DNA of 64,000 nt from Arthrobacter globiformis (GCF_030815865.1 NZ_JAUSXI010000001.1:4278001-4342000), one strand, 5' to 3'. Counted from the stretch's first letter, positions 49,248-60,036 are shown. The notes: generated by a model not told the origin, from the letters alone. Numbers and translations: made by a program.

Positions 49248-50080
49248 CCCGAAACCAAGACATTGACGCCCTGCTTCGTACCCTCGACGCCGCTGACCCG
49301 CAGCGCTCCACAAACGCACACCGCGTCCGCCCCGACCTGCAACGCATCCTGGCCACCGACACAGGGCAGGAACCACAACAGCAGTCCGCACCCTCAGGTG
49401 TTATCGACAAAACGCGGTCAGCCAGACGGACCGGCCGGCCCGTTCGAAGGTTCGCAATCGTCGGCGGAATGGTGGCTGCCGCCACCGCAGGCCTGATCGT
49501 CCTGCCCTCCCTTTCAGGTGGCGACCTGGCCTTTGCCAGCTGGACCCCCGCACCGGCCAGCATGAGCGAGCAGGACCGCGCCGCCGCCGCCGCCGACTGC
49601 CGCTCATCCCAAAAGGGGACGGGCGGCGGAATGTACGCCGCTGACGTCGTGTCCGCTCAGCTAGCGATCGCTGAGCGCCGCGGCGTATGGACCACAGTCG
49701 TACTGTCGGGAGCCGGCGGGTTCTCGGTCATGTGCATCACCGACGACTTCGCGAGCCTCTTCACCAAGGGCATGATCGGCTCGATCGGAAAACCAGCCAA
49801 TCAGGCCTCACCAGGGCCTCGCGAGCTTATCGCCACGGACTTGGGAACCGGCAGCATGAGTGCCGGTTACATCTCCCTGGCTGCAGGCGCGGCAGGTTCA
49901 GACATTGCGGAAGTCAGCTATGTGAGCCGCGCCCACCAGAAAGTGAAAGCAACGGTATCCCAAGGGCGGTTCGCTCTCTGGCTACCCGGCGACGAACTGC
50001 AGGACGCGGCGTCTAACGGCGTCGAAGTCGAAGTGACCTACCGTAACGGCACAAAAGGAACCAGTCACTTGACCCTTTAA
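49244..50080 (+). CDS. Membrane protein, probable anti-sigma factor
   Basis: A 278-residue single-span protein. The cytoplasmic N terminus (about 1-75; DALLRTLDAADPQRSTNAHR) matches the layout of anti-sigma proteins paired with ECF factors in actinobacteria, although no zinc His-Cys motif is visible. A helix at about 77-95 (FAIVGGMVAAATAGLIVLPS) is followed by an external domain (FASWTPAPASMSEQDRAAAA, two Cys at AAADCRSS and SVMCITDD). The start overlaps the sigma stop. Its role as anti-sigma factor is inferred from coupling and topology. Confidence 0.8.
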   Translation: MTRNQDIDALLRTLDAADPQRSTNAHRVRPDLQRILATDTGQEPQQQSAPSGVIDKTRSARRTGRPVRRFAIVGGMVAAATAGLIVLPSLSGGDLAFASWTPAPASMSEQDRAAAAADCRSSQKGTGGGMYAADVVSAQLAIAERRGVWTTVVLSGAGGFSVMCITDDFASLFTKGMIGSIGKPANQASPGPRELIATDLGTGSMSAGYISLAAGAAGSDIAEVSYVSRAHQKVKATVSQGRFALWLPGDELQDAASNGVEVEVTYRNGTKGTSHLTL

Positions 50081-50198
50081 GCTATGCAAACTGTCGTGGC
50101 CCGCTTCCGGCTCCCGGCGGGGCAGCAACTGCAGATGTAGGGTTGTGCTGACGAACAGATACCGCCCGTCCAACACGAGGAAGCCGCGAGGTGCAGGT

Positions 50199-50435
50199 GT
50201 GAACGAGTACGAGGCCTCACTGGTCATCAAGTCGGGAGCGGAACTGCTGTCATCGGCTTCCTCCGACCCCCGCTCGGAGGAAGGCTATAAGGCGGTCAGA
50301 GCCAATATCTCGGAGGCACTGGACCGCATAGCGGAGGCGCTTGCGAACTTCGAGGCCGGTTCCGGAACGCCGAGCCGTTCAGCCGGCTGGGTCCAGGACC
50401 TTCACCGCGTAGCGGACGACCTGGTGGATCGATAA
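50199..50435 (+). CDS. Small helical protein, unknown
   Basis: A 78-residue hydrophilic protein starting from GTG at 50199 (MNEYEASLVIKSGAELLSSA) with helices such as KAVRANISEALDRIAEALAN and an ending GWVQDLHRVADDLVDR. It lies 13 nt before the lipid kinase gene and is probably co-transcribed. A frame extension to 50145 exists. There are no known motifs. Confidence 0.6.
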   Translation: MNEYEASLVIKSGAELLSSASSDPRSEEGYKAVRANISEALDRIAEALANFEAGSGTPSRSAGWVQDLHRVADDLVDR

Positions 50436-50448
50436 GGCTGAAGGGCCG

Positions 50449-51354
50449 ATGACAGCGAGTGGACCTGAACAGGCAACCGCAGCCCGCTTTGACCGGGCTG
50501 TCCTGATTTTCAACCCGGGTAAGCCCGGCATGACCGCCAGGATCGAGGAGCTGCAACGGGATCTGGCCGCCGGAGTGCCGGATCTGCAGATTGACGCGCT
50601 GCCGACGGAGTTTGCCGGGCACGCACGGGACCTTGCACGGTCCGTGGCGGCCACCGGGTCCCCGCTCATTGTTTCGGTCAGCGGCGACGGCGGGTACAAC
50701 GAGGTTGTCAACGGGGTGATGGACGTCCCCGGCAACAGGGCGGTGTGCACCGTGCTCGCGGCAGGGAACGCCAATGACCATCACCGGAGCATGCCCACAA
50801 GGCCGTTGCCGGAGGCTGTCCGGGGAAGCAGGATCCGGCACATCGACCTGCTGCGCATTACGTTTACCGAGGAACAGCAGGTACGGGTTCACTACGCCCA
50901 CTCCTACATAGGCTTCGGGCTCACACCATTGATGGCGATCGGCATCGAGAGCGGCGGAAAGGGCAAAATCCTGGAACTTCTGTCCGTCGCCCGCACGCTC
51001 TCTCATTTGAAGCCGTTCGAGCTGGTCCGGGCTGACGGGGCCACCGCCCGCTTCGACAGCCTGATCCTGGCCAATATTTCGCGGATGGCCAAGTATGGGA
51101 CGGTCAGCGAGTCGGACGGCCCCCACGACGGCCGGTTCGAGGTTGTGACGCTCCCCCACTCCGGGCGCTGGAAGATGGCCCTGATGACCCTTCGGGCCGT
51201 GACGCTGGGACTCGGGAACCAGCCAAGCGTCAGCAGCTACGCCTTCACCACGCGGGATGCTGTTCCTTGCCAGATTGACGGCGAGGTCAGGCATCTTCCC
51301 GCCGCCACCCATGTTCTGGTGGAAAGCGCCAAGGGCGCCCTGGCCGTTGTCTGA
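50449..51354 (+). CDS. Diacylglycerol/lipid kinase-family protein
   Basis: A 301-residue protein with a diacylglycerol kinase catalytic domain. The nucleotide loop is VSVSGDGGYNEVVNGVMDVP, with the G-D-G-G motif, and the second loop AAGNANDHHRSM replaces the usual GTGNDFAR. Later elements DGPHDGRFEVVTLPHSGRW and VPCQIDGEVRHLP match the end of the fold. The atypical GNANDHH loop suggests an unusual substrate within the lipid, sphingosine or polyprenol range. The ATG at 50449 follows the small helical gene. Confidence 0.88.
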   Translation: MTASGPEQATAARFDRAVLIFNPGKPGMTARIEELQRDLAAGVPDLQIDALPTEFAGHARDLARSVAATGSPLIVSVSGDGGYNEVVNGVMDVPGNRAVCTVLAAGNANDHHRSMPTRPLPEAVRGSRIRHIDLLRITFTEEQQVRVHYAHSYIGFGLTPLMAIGIESGGKGKILELLSVARTLSHLKPFELVRADGATARFDSLILANISRMAKYGTVSESDGPHDGRFEVVTLPHSGRWKMALMTLRAVTLGLGNQPSVSSYAFTTRDAVPCQIDGEVRHLPAATHVLVESAKGALAVV

Positions 51355-51363
51355 CCCAGCGGA

Positions 51364-51927
51364 TCAGCGGCCAACGCCCAGGGTCCATTCACTCCGGGAG
51401 ATCGCGTACTCGACGCCGTGTTCATCGCCCGGGATGAACACGGGCCAGTCAGCGACGAAGGAACGGATAAGGCGCATTCCGGACTTCTCCATCACCCGTC
51501 GCGAGGCGGTGTTCACTGCCATGGCGTTAGCAACCACCCGCTGCACGCCGAACTCGGTAAACCCCTTGGCGATCAGCGCCCGGGACCCCTCGGTGGCGTA
51601 GCCCTTTCCCCAGGCCTCGCGCCGCAGCCGGTAGCCCAGTTCGGGCTGGTCAGGCGGATCGCCGGGGGCGGGCCGGTAGTGGAACCAGCCGAGGAAATCT
51701 CCGGTTGATTTCTCGACGGCGGCCCAGAAGCCATAGCCGGGGAATTTCCGGTAGTAGCCAAGGAACGCCGGCAGCACCTCGTCTTCAACCTCTTCCCGGG
51801 GCGTAGGGGCACCGCCGGTGATGTACCGCATCACGCGCGGATCGCCGTCGAGCTCCAAGAGCAGGTCCGCGTCGGTGGGAGTGAACTGCCTCAGCATCAG
51901 CCGCTCGGTCTCCAGGAAAATGAGCAT
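51364..51927 (-). CDS. GNAT-family N-acetyltransferase (RimJ-like)
   Basis: A 187-residue acetyltransferase. It begins MLIFLETERLMLRQFTPTDA, typical of the RimJ/RimL group, and has the acetyl-CoA loop RREAWGKGYATEGSRALIAK and the strand VVANAMAVNTASRRVMEKSG. The ATG at 51927 gives the standard N terminus; the frame remains open upstream in DNA overlapping the transporter remnant. It would acetylate an N-terminal amine or small molecule. Confidence 0.9.
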   Translation of the reverse strand: MLIFLETERLMLRQFTPTDADLLLELDGDPRVMRYITGGAPTPREEVEDEVLPAFLGYYRKFPGYGFWAAVEKSTGDFLGWFHYRPAPGDPPDQPELGYRLRREAWGKGYATEGSRALIAKGFTEFGVQRVVANAMAVNTASRRVMEKSGMRLIRSFVADWPVFIPGDEHGVEYAISRSEWTLGVGR

Positions 51928-51962
51928 GCGGACATTCTCGCACCGGGGCGGCAGCAAACGCC

Positions 51963-52521
51963 CTACTTGGCAGTCAGTTCCTTCCGGCGGAACGTCCCGG
52001 CGATGGAGAGCTTGCGGCCGTATTCGATGGAGCCGTAGCGGAACAGGTGCACGGCCAGGCGCAGGATGAGGATCCCGACGATGAACACCTCGACGATCAC
52101 GACGGCTGATTCGACAGCGCCCAGCGTTCCGAAGCCGTTGCGGAGCAGCGCGGTGACGGGGGCGGTGAGCGGGAAGTAGGTGAAGACCTGCACGATCAGG
52201 GCTGTGGGGTCGCTGATGATGAGGCTGACGGCGTAGAAGGGCACGAAGATCAGGGCCATCAGCGGCCCGAAGATGGTGCAGGCTTCCTTGGCCGTGGGCA
52301 TGATCGCGCCGATGGCCACGAGCACGCCGGTGAACAGGGTGAACCCGCCCAGCAGCAGCAGAGCGCCGGTGATCATCTGGACGGGCTCGAACACCAGGGA
52401 GGACAGGTCGAAGTCGGGCAGTGCTACTGAGTCGCGGAAGAGGAAGTAGCCCACGGCGATCGGTGTGAGGAACACCGCCACCTGAAGGAGCCCGACGGCG
52501 AACAGGGAGATGATCTGACAA
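51963..52521 (-). pseudogene. ABC-2 transporter permease, 5'-truncated
   Basis: The frame reads as the C-terminal half of a NatB-like permease: ISLFAVGLLQVAVFLTPIAV, LLLLGGFTLFTGVLVAIGAI, MPTAKEACTIFGPLMALIFV, YFPLTAPVTALLRNGFG and VEVFIVGILILRLAVHLFRY. Such proteins are about 400 residues, with an N-terminal helix and large external domain; these are absent. Upstream of about 52521 the sequence turns into unrelated codons that overlap the divergent gene at 52603. No ATP-binding partner gene is nearby. It is a remnant left by a deletion. Confidence 0.75.
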
Positions 52522-52602
52522 TTTCGGCCGTCCCGTTTCCTGGCTCGATTTCCGCCCGGGAAAGTCTCGTCAGCACCCCGGCCCCACGAGTACCTTTGTG
52601 CC

Positions 52603-53022
52603 ATGACGGAGGACTTTGACCTTTACGCGGACGAGTCGCAGGAGACCGCGGATGATCCGCGCCGAATCGGGTACTGGTTTTTCAGGGCGCTGCATGACAG
52701 GGAAAAGAACCTGGACGACCTTCATCTGATCGTGACCCCGGAGTCCCGGCCGTTGTGGGGATCCTTCGAAATCGCCGCCGCGCTGCTGGACGCCATCGAG
52801 GACCCCGGCATGCTCCAGGAAGCCGTCTACGCCCACGGAGATCTCGAGGTCTGCTACATGCGAGTTATCCGGGAGGCCAAGGAAACTACGTTCATCACAC
52901 CGGCCACAATTCTGGATGACCCGCTGCTGATCACGCTCGTGTGGCGGCCTGACCACGGCCGGTGGATGGTTCACGGCTTCGGTGACATGGTGCACCCGGA
53001 CAGGGTGCCGCGCGGGGCTTAG
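52603..53022 (+). CDS. Conserved-looking hypothetical protein
   Basis: A 139-residue soluble protein: DESQETADDPRRIGYWFFRA, LHLIVTPESRPLWGSFEIAA, YAHGDLEVCYMRVIREAKET and LVWRPDHGRWMVHGFGDMVH. The alternation and the closing GRWMVHGFGD resemble NTF2/DUF4440-like small alpha+beta barrels, but I could not place it. It ends by overlapping the stop of the convergent Xre gene by 4 nt. Confidence 0.7.
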   Translation: MTEDFDLYADESQETADDPRRIGYWFFRALHDREKNLDDLHLIVTPESRPLWGSFEIAAALLDAIEDPGMLQEAVYAHGDLEVCYMRVIREAKETTFITPATILDDPLLITLVWRPDHGRWMVHGFGDMVHPDRVPRGA

Positions 53023-53240
53023 TCGCCGGCACCATCGTCGTCGACCCACTCGAGCAGGTCGCCCGCCTGGCAACCCAGGACCCGGCACATCGCGTCCAGG
53101 GTGCTGAAGCGGACCGCCTTGGCCCGGCCGTTCTTCAAAACCGCCACGTTGGCCGGGGTGATCCCGACCCGCTCGGCGAACTCCCCCACGCTCATCTTGC
53201 GTTTGGCCAGCTCCACGTCGATGCGCACCACGATCGCCAT
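53019..53240 (-). CDS. Xre-family (YozG-like) transcriptional regulator
   Basis: A 73-residue helix-turn-helix protein: MAIVVRIDVELAKRKMSVGE, FAERVGITPANVAVLKNGRA and MCRVLGCQAGDLLEWVDDDG. This is the YozG type that regularly pairs with DUF2975 membrane proteins, and the pair here overlaps as TGATG. It probably regulates its own operon. The family is well established; the regulated process is not known. Confidence 0.93.
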   Translation of the reverse strand: MAIVVRIDVELAKRKMSVGEFAERVGITPANVAVLKNGRAKAVRFSTLDAMCRVLGCQAGDLLEWVDDDGAGD

Positions 53241-53737
53241 CAGATCACCCCTTCCATATCGGCCCGCAATGACGTCGCCTGCCGCAGCAGGTCCCGCATC
53301 ACCACGATCAGCAGAACCAGCACCGCACCGATCAGCGTGACGCCAATCAACACCGCAGGCATCCCGGGATCGCGCAGCTCGGGGGTGAAATAGATGTACG
53401 CGATGAGGGAGGCGGCCATGGCCGCCAGCAGCAGCCACGCTGCGACGAACGCCCACGTGATCACGTCCACCCACCGCATCGAGGCCGCGGTGAAGATCCG
53501 GTCACGCTGGACCAGGGTCAGCAACCGCCAGATGCACACGATCACAACCTGCAGGCATACGGCTTCCAGTTCCCAGAACAGCAGCATCGGCCATCGCCAG
53601 GGATCCGCCCTCGGCCCCTCCTCGGTCGTGAAGAGAAACTCGCCGGGGAACGACATGACCTGGGCCACCAGCAACCCGAGGAACACCATTACCAGCAGGA
53701 CCCTAAGCGGGAGGACCAATCGACTAACGATAGACAT
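53240..53737 (-). CDS. DUF2975 membrane protein
   Basis: A 165-residue protein with four hydrophobic segments: LRVLLVMVFLGLLVAQVM, LLFWELEAVCLQVVIVCIW, VITWAFVAAWLLLAAMAASL and VLIGVTLIGAVLVLLIVVM. The segment LTLVQRDRIFTAASMRWVDV between the second and third spans is the DUF2975 hallmark. The coupled Xre gene downstream completes the usual two-gene unit. Function is unknown. Confidence 0.9.
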   Translation of the reverse strand: MSIVSRLVLPLRVLLVMVFLGLLVAQVMSFPGEFLFTTEEGPRADPWRWPMLLFWELEAVCLQVVIVCIWRLLTLVQRDRIFTAASMRWVDVITWAFVAAWLLLAAMAASLIAYIYFTPELRDPGMPAVLIGVTLIGAVLVLLIVVMRDLLRQATSLRADMEGVI

Positions 53738-53834
53738 GGCCTGATGGTCCGATTTTTTCTATCGAAAGTCAATATGACGTACCATTTTCAGTCCTCCGCA
53801 CTCCTGAAGGCCTTCGAAGCTAGACTGACAGCCG

Positions 53835-56007
<2,173 letters not shown>

Positions 56008-56029
56008 CTCCGACGACGGCGGCTGGCTT

Positions 56030-56629
56030 TTATGCCGACGCCGGGCGGTATCGCAGTAAGGCGTTGCTGGATCCCGGGAACGCCCGGACGTCCAGCAAGG
56101 AAAGGTTTGCGGGCCGGAGGAACAAGGGCAGGCCTGCGGTGAGGGCGCCCGGACTAACGGTCAGATGCAGTTCGTCGATAAGCCCCTGGGCCAGCAGGCC
56201 GTTCCACATGATGCGGCTGGCGAAGATCAGGATGTCTCCAGTCCCGTAGAGTTTTTCCTGTTGCAGCCACGTGCCCACTTCGTCCCGTCGGACGACCGTC
56301 GTGGTGGCGGCCCAGGGGTGGTCCGCGGGGACATCCAGGGAGTCCGACACCACGACCTTGGCTATGCGATTGTAGAGGCGGCTCGTTTCCCGGTTGTCGG
56401 AACTCAACGCGCGGTTGGTGGGGTCCTCGCCAGCGTCAGCGATGGCGGGCCAGTAGGCGCCGAATCCTTCAAAGGATGTTCGGCCCAGCAGCACCGTTCC
56501 CGCCGACCGCAGCCGTTCAAGGTTGTAGGCGTCGAAAGTCTCATCCATGTTCAGCACCGTCGGGTTCCCGCTTTGGTCCGCGTAGAAGCCGTCCAGGGAG
56601 ACGATGTTGTTGACAACAGTCCGGCGCAT
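56030..56629 (-). CDS. Dihydrofolate reductase-like (RibD C-terminal domain) protein
   Basis: A 199-residue member of the RibD_C family: MRRTVVNNIVSLDGFYADQS, VLLGRTSFEGFGAYWPAIAD, ILIFASRIMWNGLLAQGLID and LHLTVSPGALTAGLPLFLRP. It is related in layout to the protein at 36001 but not closely similar. It converges on the monooxygenase gene with a 22-nt gap. The substrate is unknown. Confidence 0.88.
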   Translation of the reverse strand: MRRTVVNNIVSLDGFYADQSGNPTVLNMDETFDAYNLERLRSAGTVLLGRTSFEGFGAYWPAIADAGEDPTNRALSSDNRETSRLYNRIAKVVVSDSLDVPADHPWAATTTVVRRDEVGTWLQQEKLYGTGDILIFASRIMWNGLLAQGLIDELHLTVSPGALTAGLPLFLRPANLSLLDVRAFPGSSNALLRYRPASA

Positions 56630-57065
56630 ACACGAATCCTAGACGACGCCACGATCCCTTTGGCGGCCGGCAGCGGACTTGGCTAGGCAGGCCTGTCCCG
56701 GAGGGTGGACGTAAGACCACCGCCACCGGCCGGTTCAAGTCTCCGCCGCCGTCCTTGGAAGAAGGATGGAGTTCCTTGGGAGATCCCAGGGAACAGCGGT
56801 TTGGAATCCGAACCCAAGGTGCCTCAACCACAGCGGCGAGGGGACTTCTTTGGTAGGCCCTTGGCCAGATTCATAGGGTCCCGAAGTGTTTCCCTAAGGT
56901 GTCGCTGCCAAGCTGTCGGCATCTGGCTGGGGAGTTAGACCGTAACTCATTCCAATCAGTATGCCGGGTTCGGCAGAGCAGCCCGGCGGCCAACTCTCGC
57001 TTCAGGACGTGCAGGCCGCCTAGCGGCCGCGTCGCTGATGCCGCATCACGGATTGGACTGCGGAA
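56630..57065. other. 436-nt divergent intergenic region, nothing identified
   Basis: The region lies between the DHFR-like gene and the gene at 57066. It has a moderately AT-richer middle (about 56880-56970) suited to promoters and a few short inverted words, but no intact gene, long hairpin or repeat that I could support. Confidence 0.4.
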
Positions 57066-57806
57066 ATGCCTATCACCAGCAATGTCGCTTGGGACACGCG
57101 ACTGGAAACCTTCAAGGGCAGGGACACTGCCCAGTACATCGAAACAGTCATGGCAATGGCCAGCCGCTGCGCTGCCTGCCGGCTTCCACTTGGCGCCGGC
57201 GCCGCCGTATCCCTGACTGTCGATATCACCGAAAGCCACGATTTGGAGGGCATGGTGTCCCTCACCTTCGATCCAGCTGTCTATCACCTGCAGTGTCAGG
57301 GGCCTGCCCTGAGGTTGCTTCAGTCGGCCGACTTTGGCAGCGATCTGACCTCAGTCGGTGCGCGTCTCGTCCTGGCCGGAGGCGCAGGAAGCGAGAGGAG
57401 TATCCCCGTGCTTGCCTACACCCTGACACCGAGCCTGGTCTTCGGAGCGCCCGGCGGTGAGATGACGTCCGCCCTGGTTTCAGCCCTGCTCAACCATGGG
57501 TTCCAGATGTCGTTGACCGGCAGCTATGGGGAGATCGTACGGCGATCTGTTCCCGCGCGGGACACCTGCACCTGCTCGGTGAGCGACGGCGGAGCAATTG
57601 CGCTGCATGTGGACGGAGAACTCATGCATTCCCAGCAGCTTGATCAAACGGACGTCGGCGATGCCCTGTGGCTGGAAGGAACCGCGGCAGGCCGCGTCCT
57701 GGTCATAAGCGGCGACAACCTAGTTTTCACAGACACCGGCCTGGAACTGGGCGTTGCGGCGCGCCTCGGCACACTGGTCACCGGCATCGTCCCGGTGATC
57801 GCGTGA
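57066..57806 (+). CDS. Unknown protein with CxxC motif, coupled to small protein copy C
   Basis: A 246-residue soluble protein that I do not recognise. Near the N terminus it has a CAACRLPLG stretch (C-x-x-C, about residues 37-40) and a third Cys in YHLQCQGPAL, a possible zinc site. The middle is beta-rich (IPVLAYTLTPSLVFGAPGGE), a C-x-C occurs in DTCTCSVSDGG, and the end is again strand-rich (RVLVISGDNLVFTDTGLELG). There is no signal or membrane span. Its stop overlaps the GTG of the small-protein gene, so both are made together; they may form a complex. Confidence 0.7.
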   Translation: MPITSNVAWDTRLETFKGRDTAQYIETVMAMASRCAACRLPLGAGAAVSLTVDITESHDLEGMVSLTFDPAVYHLQCQGPALRLLQSADFGSDLTSVGARLVLAGGAGSERSIPVLAYTLTPSLVFGAPGGEMTSALVSALLNHGFQMSLTGSYGEIVRRSVPARDTCTCSVSDGGAIALHVDGELMHSQQLDQTDVGDALWLEGTAAGRVLVISGDNLVFTDTGLELGVAARLGTLVTGIVPVIA

Positions 57807-58087
57807 CCACGCGCGGGATGGCGGTCGTGGACCGCGAAGCCGGCGCCCCGTCCGCTCCATCAGTTCGGGAAGGACTCCTGCAGTTTCAGCTCAGGCGCCT
57901 CATCGGTGAAATCCTCTCCCAGACGAACCTCGAACCCCATATCCGCGCGTCACTGCTGCGACACACCGCATTGCACCCCGAGAATCCTGGGCAGGCGCTG
58001 CTTTACCACCTGCAGGATGTCCACGCGCCGGACGACTTGTCAGCTAGTGGGCGCCACTCCCCCATGGAAGCGGCGCCCGGTGTATGA
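57803..58087 (+). CDS. Small helical protein, SLLRH/HPEQALL family, copy C
   Basis: A 94-residue protein, third member of the family with 1958-2275 and 7576-7941. The box occupies about residues 25-73: LLQFQLRRLIGEILSQTNLE, then IRASLLRHTALHPENPGQAL and LYHLQDVH. It is closest to copy B (LIGEIL and SLLRH identical). The GTG at 57803 is chosen because it overlaps the upstream stop as GTGA; an ATG at 57818 is the alternative. No secreted DKGG protein is adjacent here; the coupled partner is the CxxC protein. Function is unknown. Confidence 0.75.
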   Translation: MTTRGMAVVDREAGAPSAPSVREGLLQFQLRRLIGEILSQTNLEPHIRASLLRHTALHPENPGQALLYHLQDVHAPDDLSASGRHSPMEAAPGV

Positions 58088-58096
58088 AGGCTCGGC

Positions 58097-59371
58097 CTAG
58101 GACGCCGCGCCCAGGGTGATGTCCGCGGTCTGCTCCTGGCCGTCGCGCTGGAAGGCGATCTTCACGGTGGATCCGGCGGCCTGCTCGCGGGCGGCCGCCG
58201 TCAGCTCAGAAGCGTCGGTGACGGTCCGGCCGGCCAGGCCGGTCACCACGTCGCCGGCCTGCAGCCCGGCCTTGTCCGCCGCCGACCCGGAGGTCACCGA
58301 GGCCACCTCGGCGCCGGCGGTGAAGTCCGACGACGACCCTGACGTTTTGTCCTGAACGGACAGTCCCAGCTGGCCATGGGTCGCCTTGCCCGTGGAGATG
58401 ATCTCCTCCGCCACCCGCTTCGCTTGGTTGATCGGGATGGAGAAGCCGACGCCTATGTTGCCGCTCTGGGTGGACGAGGAGGACGACGATCCCGCCGATG
58501 CAATGGCCACGTTGACGCCGATGATCTCGCCCTGCCCGTTGACCAGCGCGCCGCCGGAGTTGCCGGGGTTGATGGCTGCGTCCGTCTGGATGACGTTGAT
58601 GCTGATGGAATCCTGCGTTGAGGATCCCTGGGACGTGGCGGACGACTCCGTCTCGATCGTGCGGTTCACGGCGGAGACGATGCCGTCGGTGACGGTGCCG
58701 CTGAGTCCCAGGGGTGCGCCAATGGCGATGGCGGTGTCACCGACGTTGACACCAGAAGAGTCACCGAGGGTTGCCGGAATCAGTCCCTGGGCGTCGATTT
58801 TGATGACGGCGAGGTCGGACAGCGGGTCCGTGCCCACGATGGTGGCCTTGTAGACCTGGCCGTCATTGGTGCGGACCTCGACGGCGGCATCCGCCACCGC
58901 TCCGTCCAGGGTCACCACATGTGTGTTGGTGAGGATGTGGCCCTCGGTGTCCAGGATGATGCCCGAGCCGGTGCCCCCTGAACTGCCGGACCTGACGCTG
59001 ATGGTCACCACGCTGGGCGAGGCCTTCTGCGCAGCAGCGGTGGCGGCGTTAACGCTCTCCGTGTTGTTGACGATGACCGGGCTAATGGCTGCCTGCGCCG
59101 TGGTGGTTGCCTGTGCTGGCGCGTCGGGCCACAGTGCAAAAACCCCGGAAGCCACCCCGCCGCCCAGAAGTCCCGCCGCCACGAGGCAGGTGACGAAGAC
59201 CGCGGGACCAACCCGCTTCTTGTCCCGCGGCCGGACCGGCGGCACAGGCGGCGCAGGGCTCACAGCGCCAAAAGCCGAAGGGGAAGTGGCAGGAGGAATA
59301 CTGGCGAGAGGGGCCGTCCCCTGCGGATCATCGGCGTGAGGGACAGGATTGTGGCTGGTCTCCGTGTACAT
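58097..59371 (-). CDS. HtrA/DegP-like serine protease with PDZ domain
   Basis: A 424-residue membrane-anchored protease for envelope protein quality control. A Pro-rich cytoplasmic part of about 50 residues and one helix (VGPAVFVTCLVAAGLLGGGV) precede the trypsin-like domain with the triad His (ILTNTHVVTLDG), Asp (DPLSDLAVIKID) and Ser (INPGNSGGALVNGQG). A C-terminal PDZ domain (VTSGSAADKAGLQAGDVVTG) binds substrate ends. This is the DegP/HtrA layout common in actinobacteria. It converges on the copy C small gene with only 9 nt between. Confidence 0.94.
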   Translation of the reverse strand: MYTETSHNPVPHADDPQGTAPLASIPPATSPSAFGAVSPAPPVPPVRPRDKKRVGPAVFVTCLVAAGLLGGGVASGVFALWPDAPAQATTTAQAAISPVIVNNTESVNAATAAAQKASPSVVTISVRSGSSGGTGSGIILDTEGHILTNTHVVTLDGAVADAAVEVRTNDGQVYKATIVGTDPLSDLAVIKIDAQGLIPATLGDSSGVNVGDTAIAIGAPLGLSGTVTDGIVSAVNRTIETESSATSQGSSTQDSISINVIQTDAAINPGNSGGALVNGQGEIIGVNVAIASAGSSSSSSTQSGNIGVGFSIPINQAKRVAEEIISTGKATHGQLGLSVQDKTSGSSSDFTAGAEVASVTSGSAADKAGLQAGDVVTGLAGRTVTDASELTAAAREQAAGSTVKIAFQRDGQEQTADITLGAAS

Positions 59372-59622
59372 GTGTGGCTCCTCAAGGGTACCGCTCCGAT
59401 GATTCCCGGAGCTTTCTCCCTAATCCTGTCCACCAGGCCTTTGGCCCTTCTGTCGCGGTGCTGTGATGAAGCTGTGAAGCCCGCGATGGGGCATGCACGG
59501 CAGAAGCGGCCTCCGCAGGCGCGCAGGAGACCGCTTCCTTTATTTTGATTCCGAGGAAACGCTGGTGAGAACGTCCCCTCGGTATCAAACCTATTTGTTC
59601 CGTACCGGTCGGCTACGCGGGG
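59372..59622. other. Intergenic stretch between two minus-strand genes
   Basis: These 251 nt include the promoter region of the protease gene by position. There is no hairpin, repeat or gene that I can support. Confidence 0.35.
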
Positions 59623-60036
59623 CTAGCCGTGCCGGGGCGGGGTATAGCTCCCACCATTGTTGCCGTGGCCGCCATTGTTGCCGTGGCCGCCATTGTTGCC
59701 GTGGCCGCCATTGTTGCCGTGGCCGCCGTTGTTGCCGTGGCCGTGGCCGTGGCCGTGGCCGTGGCCGTGATTACCGTGGTGACGCGGCTTGTGGTGGTGG
59801 CGCTTGTTCCATTCGCGATTGTGCCCGTCGCAGTCCTTGCCGTTCCTGTCGTACCCCTCGTTGTCGTAGCCCCATCCGTCGTAGCGATGACTGTCGTACT
59901 TGTTGCTCTGTGTGGACGAATAGGTCGTCTTCGACCCGGTATCCGCAGAGGCAGCTCCAGCAGTGAGTGCCGCGCCGCCAAGGGTCAAGCCTGCGGCGAT
60001 AACGGTGGTGCTGATAAGGCGAGATGCTGTGTTCAT
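59623..60036 (-). CDS. Secreted Gly/His/Asn-repeat protein (duplicate 1)
   Basis: A 137-residue exported protein. The signal peptide (MNTASRLISTTVIAAGLTLG, cleavage after ASA-DTG) and the next stretch (TTYSSTQSNKYDSHRYDGWG, RNGKDCDGH) are shared with the neighbour at 60641. The C-terminal half is GHGHGHGHGHG followed by five copies of GHGNNGG. Such His/Gly arrays can bind metal ions; a metal-binding or wall-coating role is inference. The gene lies in AT-richer DNA, and its upstream 300 nt are also duplicated. Confidence 0.75.
   Translation of the reverse strand: MNTASRLISTTVIAAGLTLGGAALTAGAASADTGSKTTYSSTQSNKYDSHRYDGWGYDNEGYDRNGKDCDGHNREWNKRHHHKPRHHGNHGHGHGHGHGHGNNGGHGNNGGHGNNGGHGNNGGHGNNGGSYTPPRHG
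59625..59765 (-). repeat. 21-bp tandem repeats coding GHGNNGG
   Basis: On the plus strand the unit ccgccattgttgccgtggc recurs every 21 nt about five times, then changes to gtggccgtggcc (GHGHGH). Such exact repeats are prone to expansion and contraction. Confidence 0.85.
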
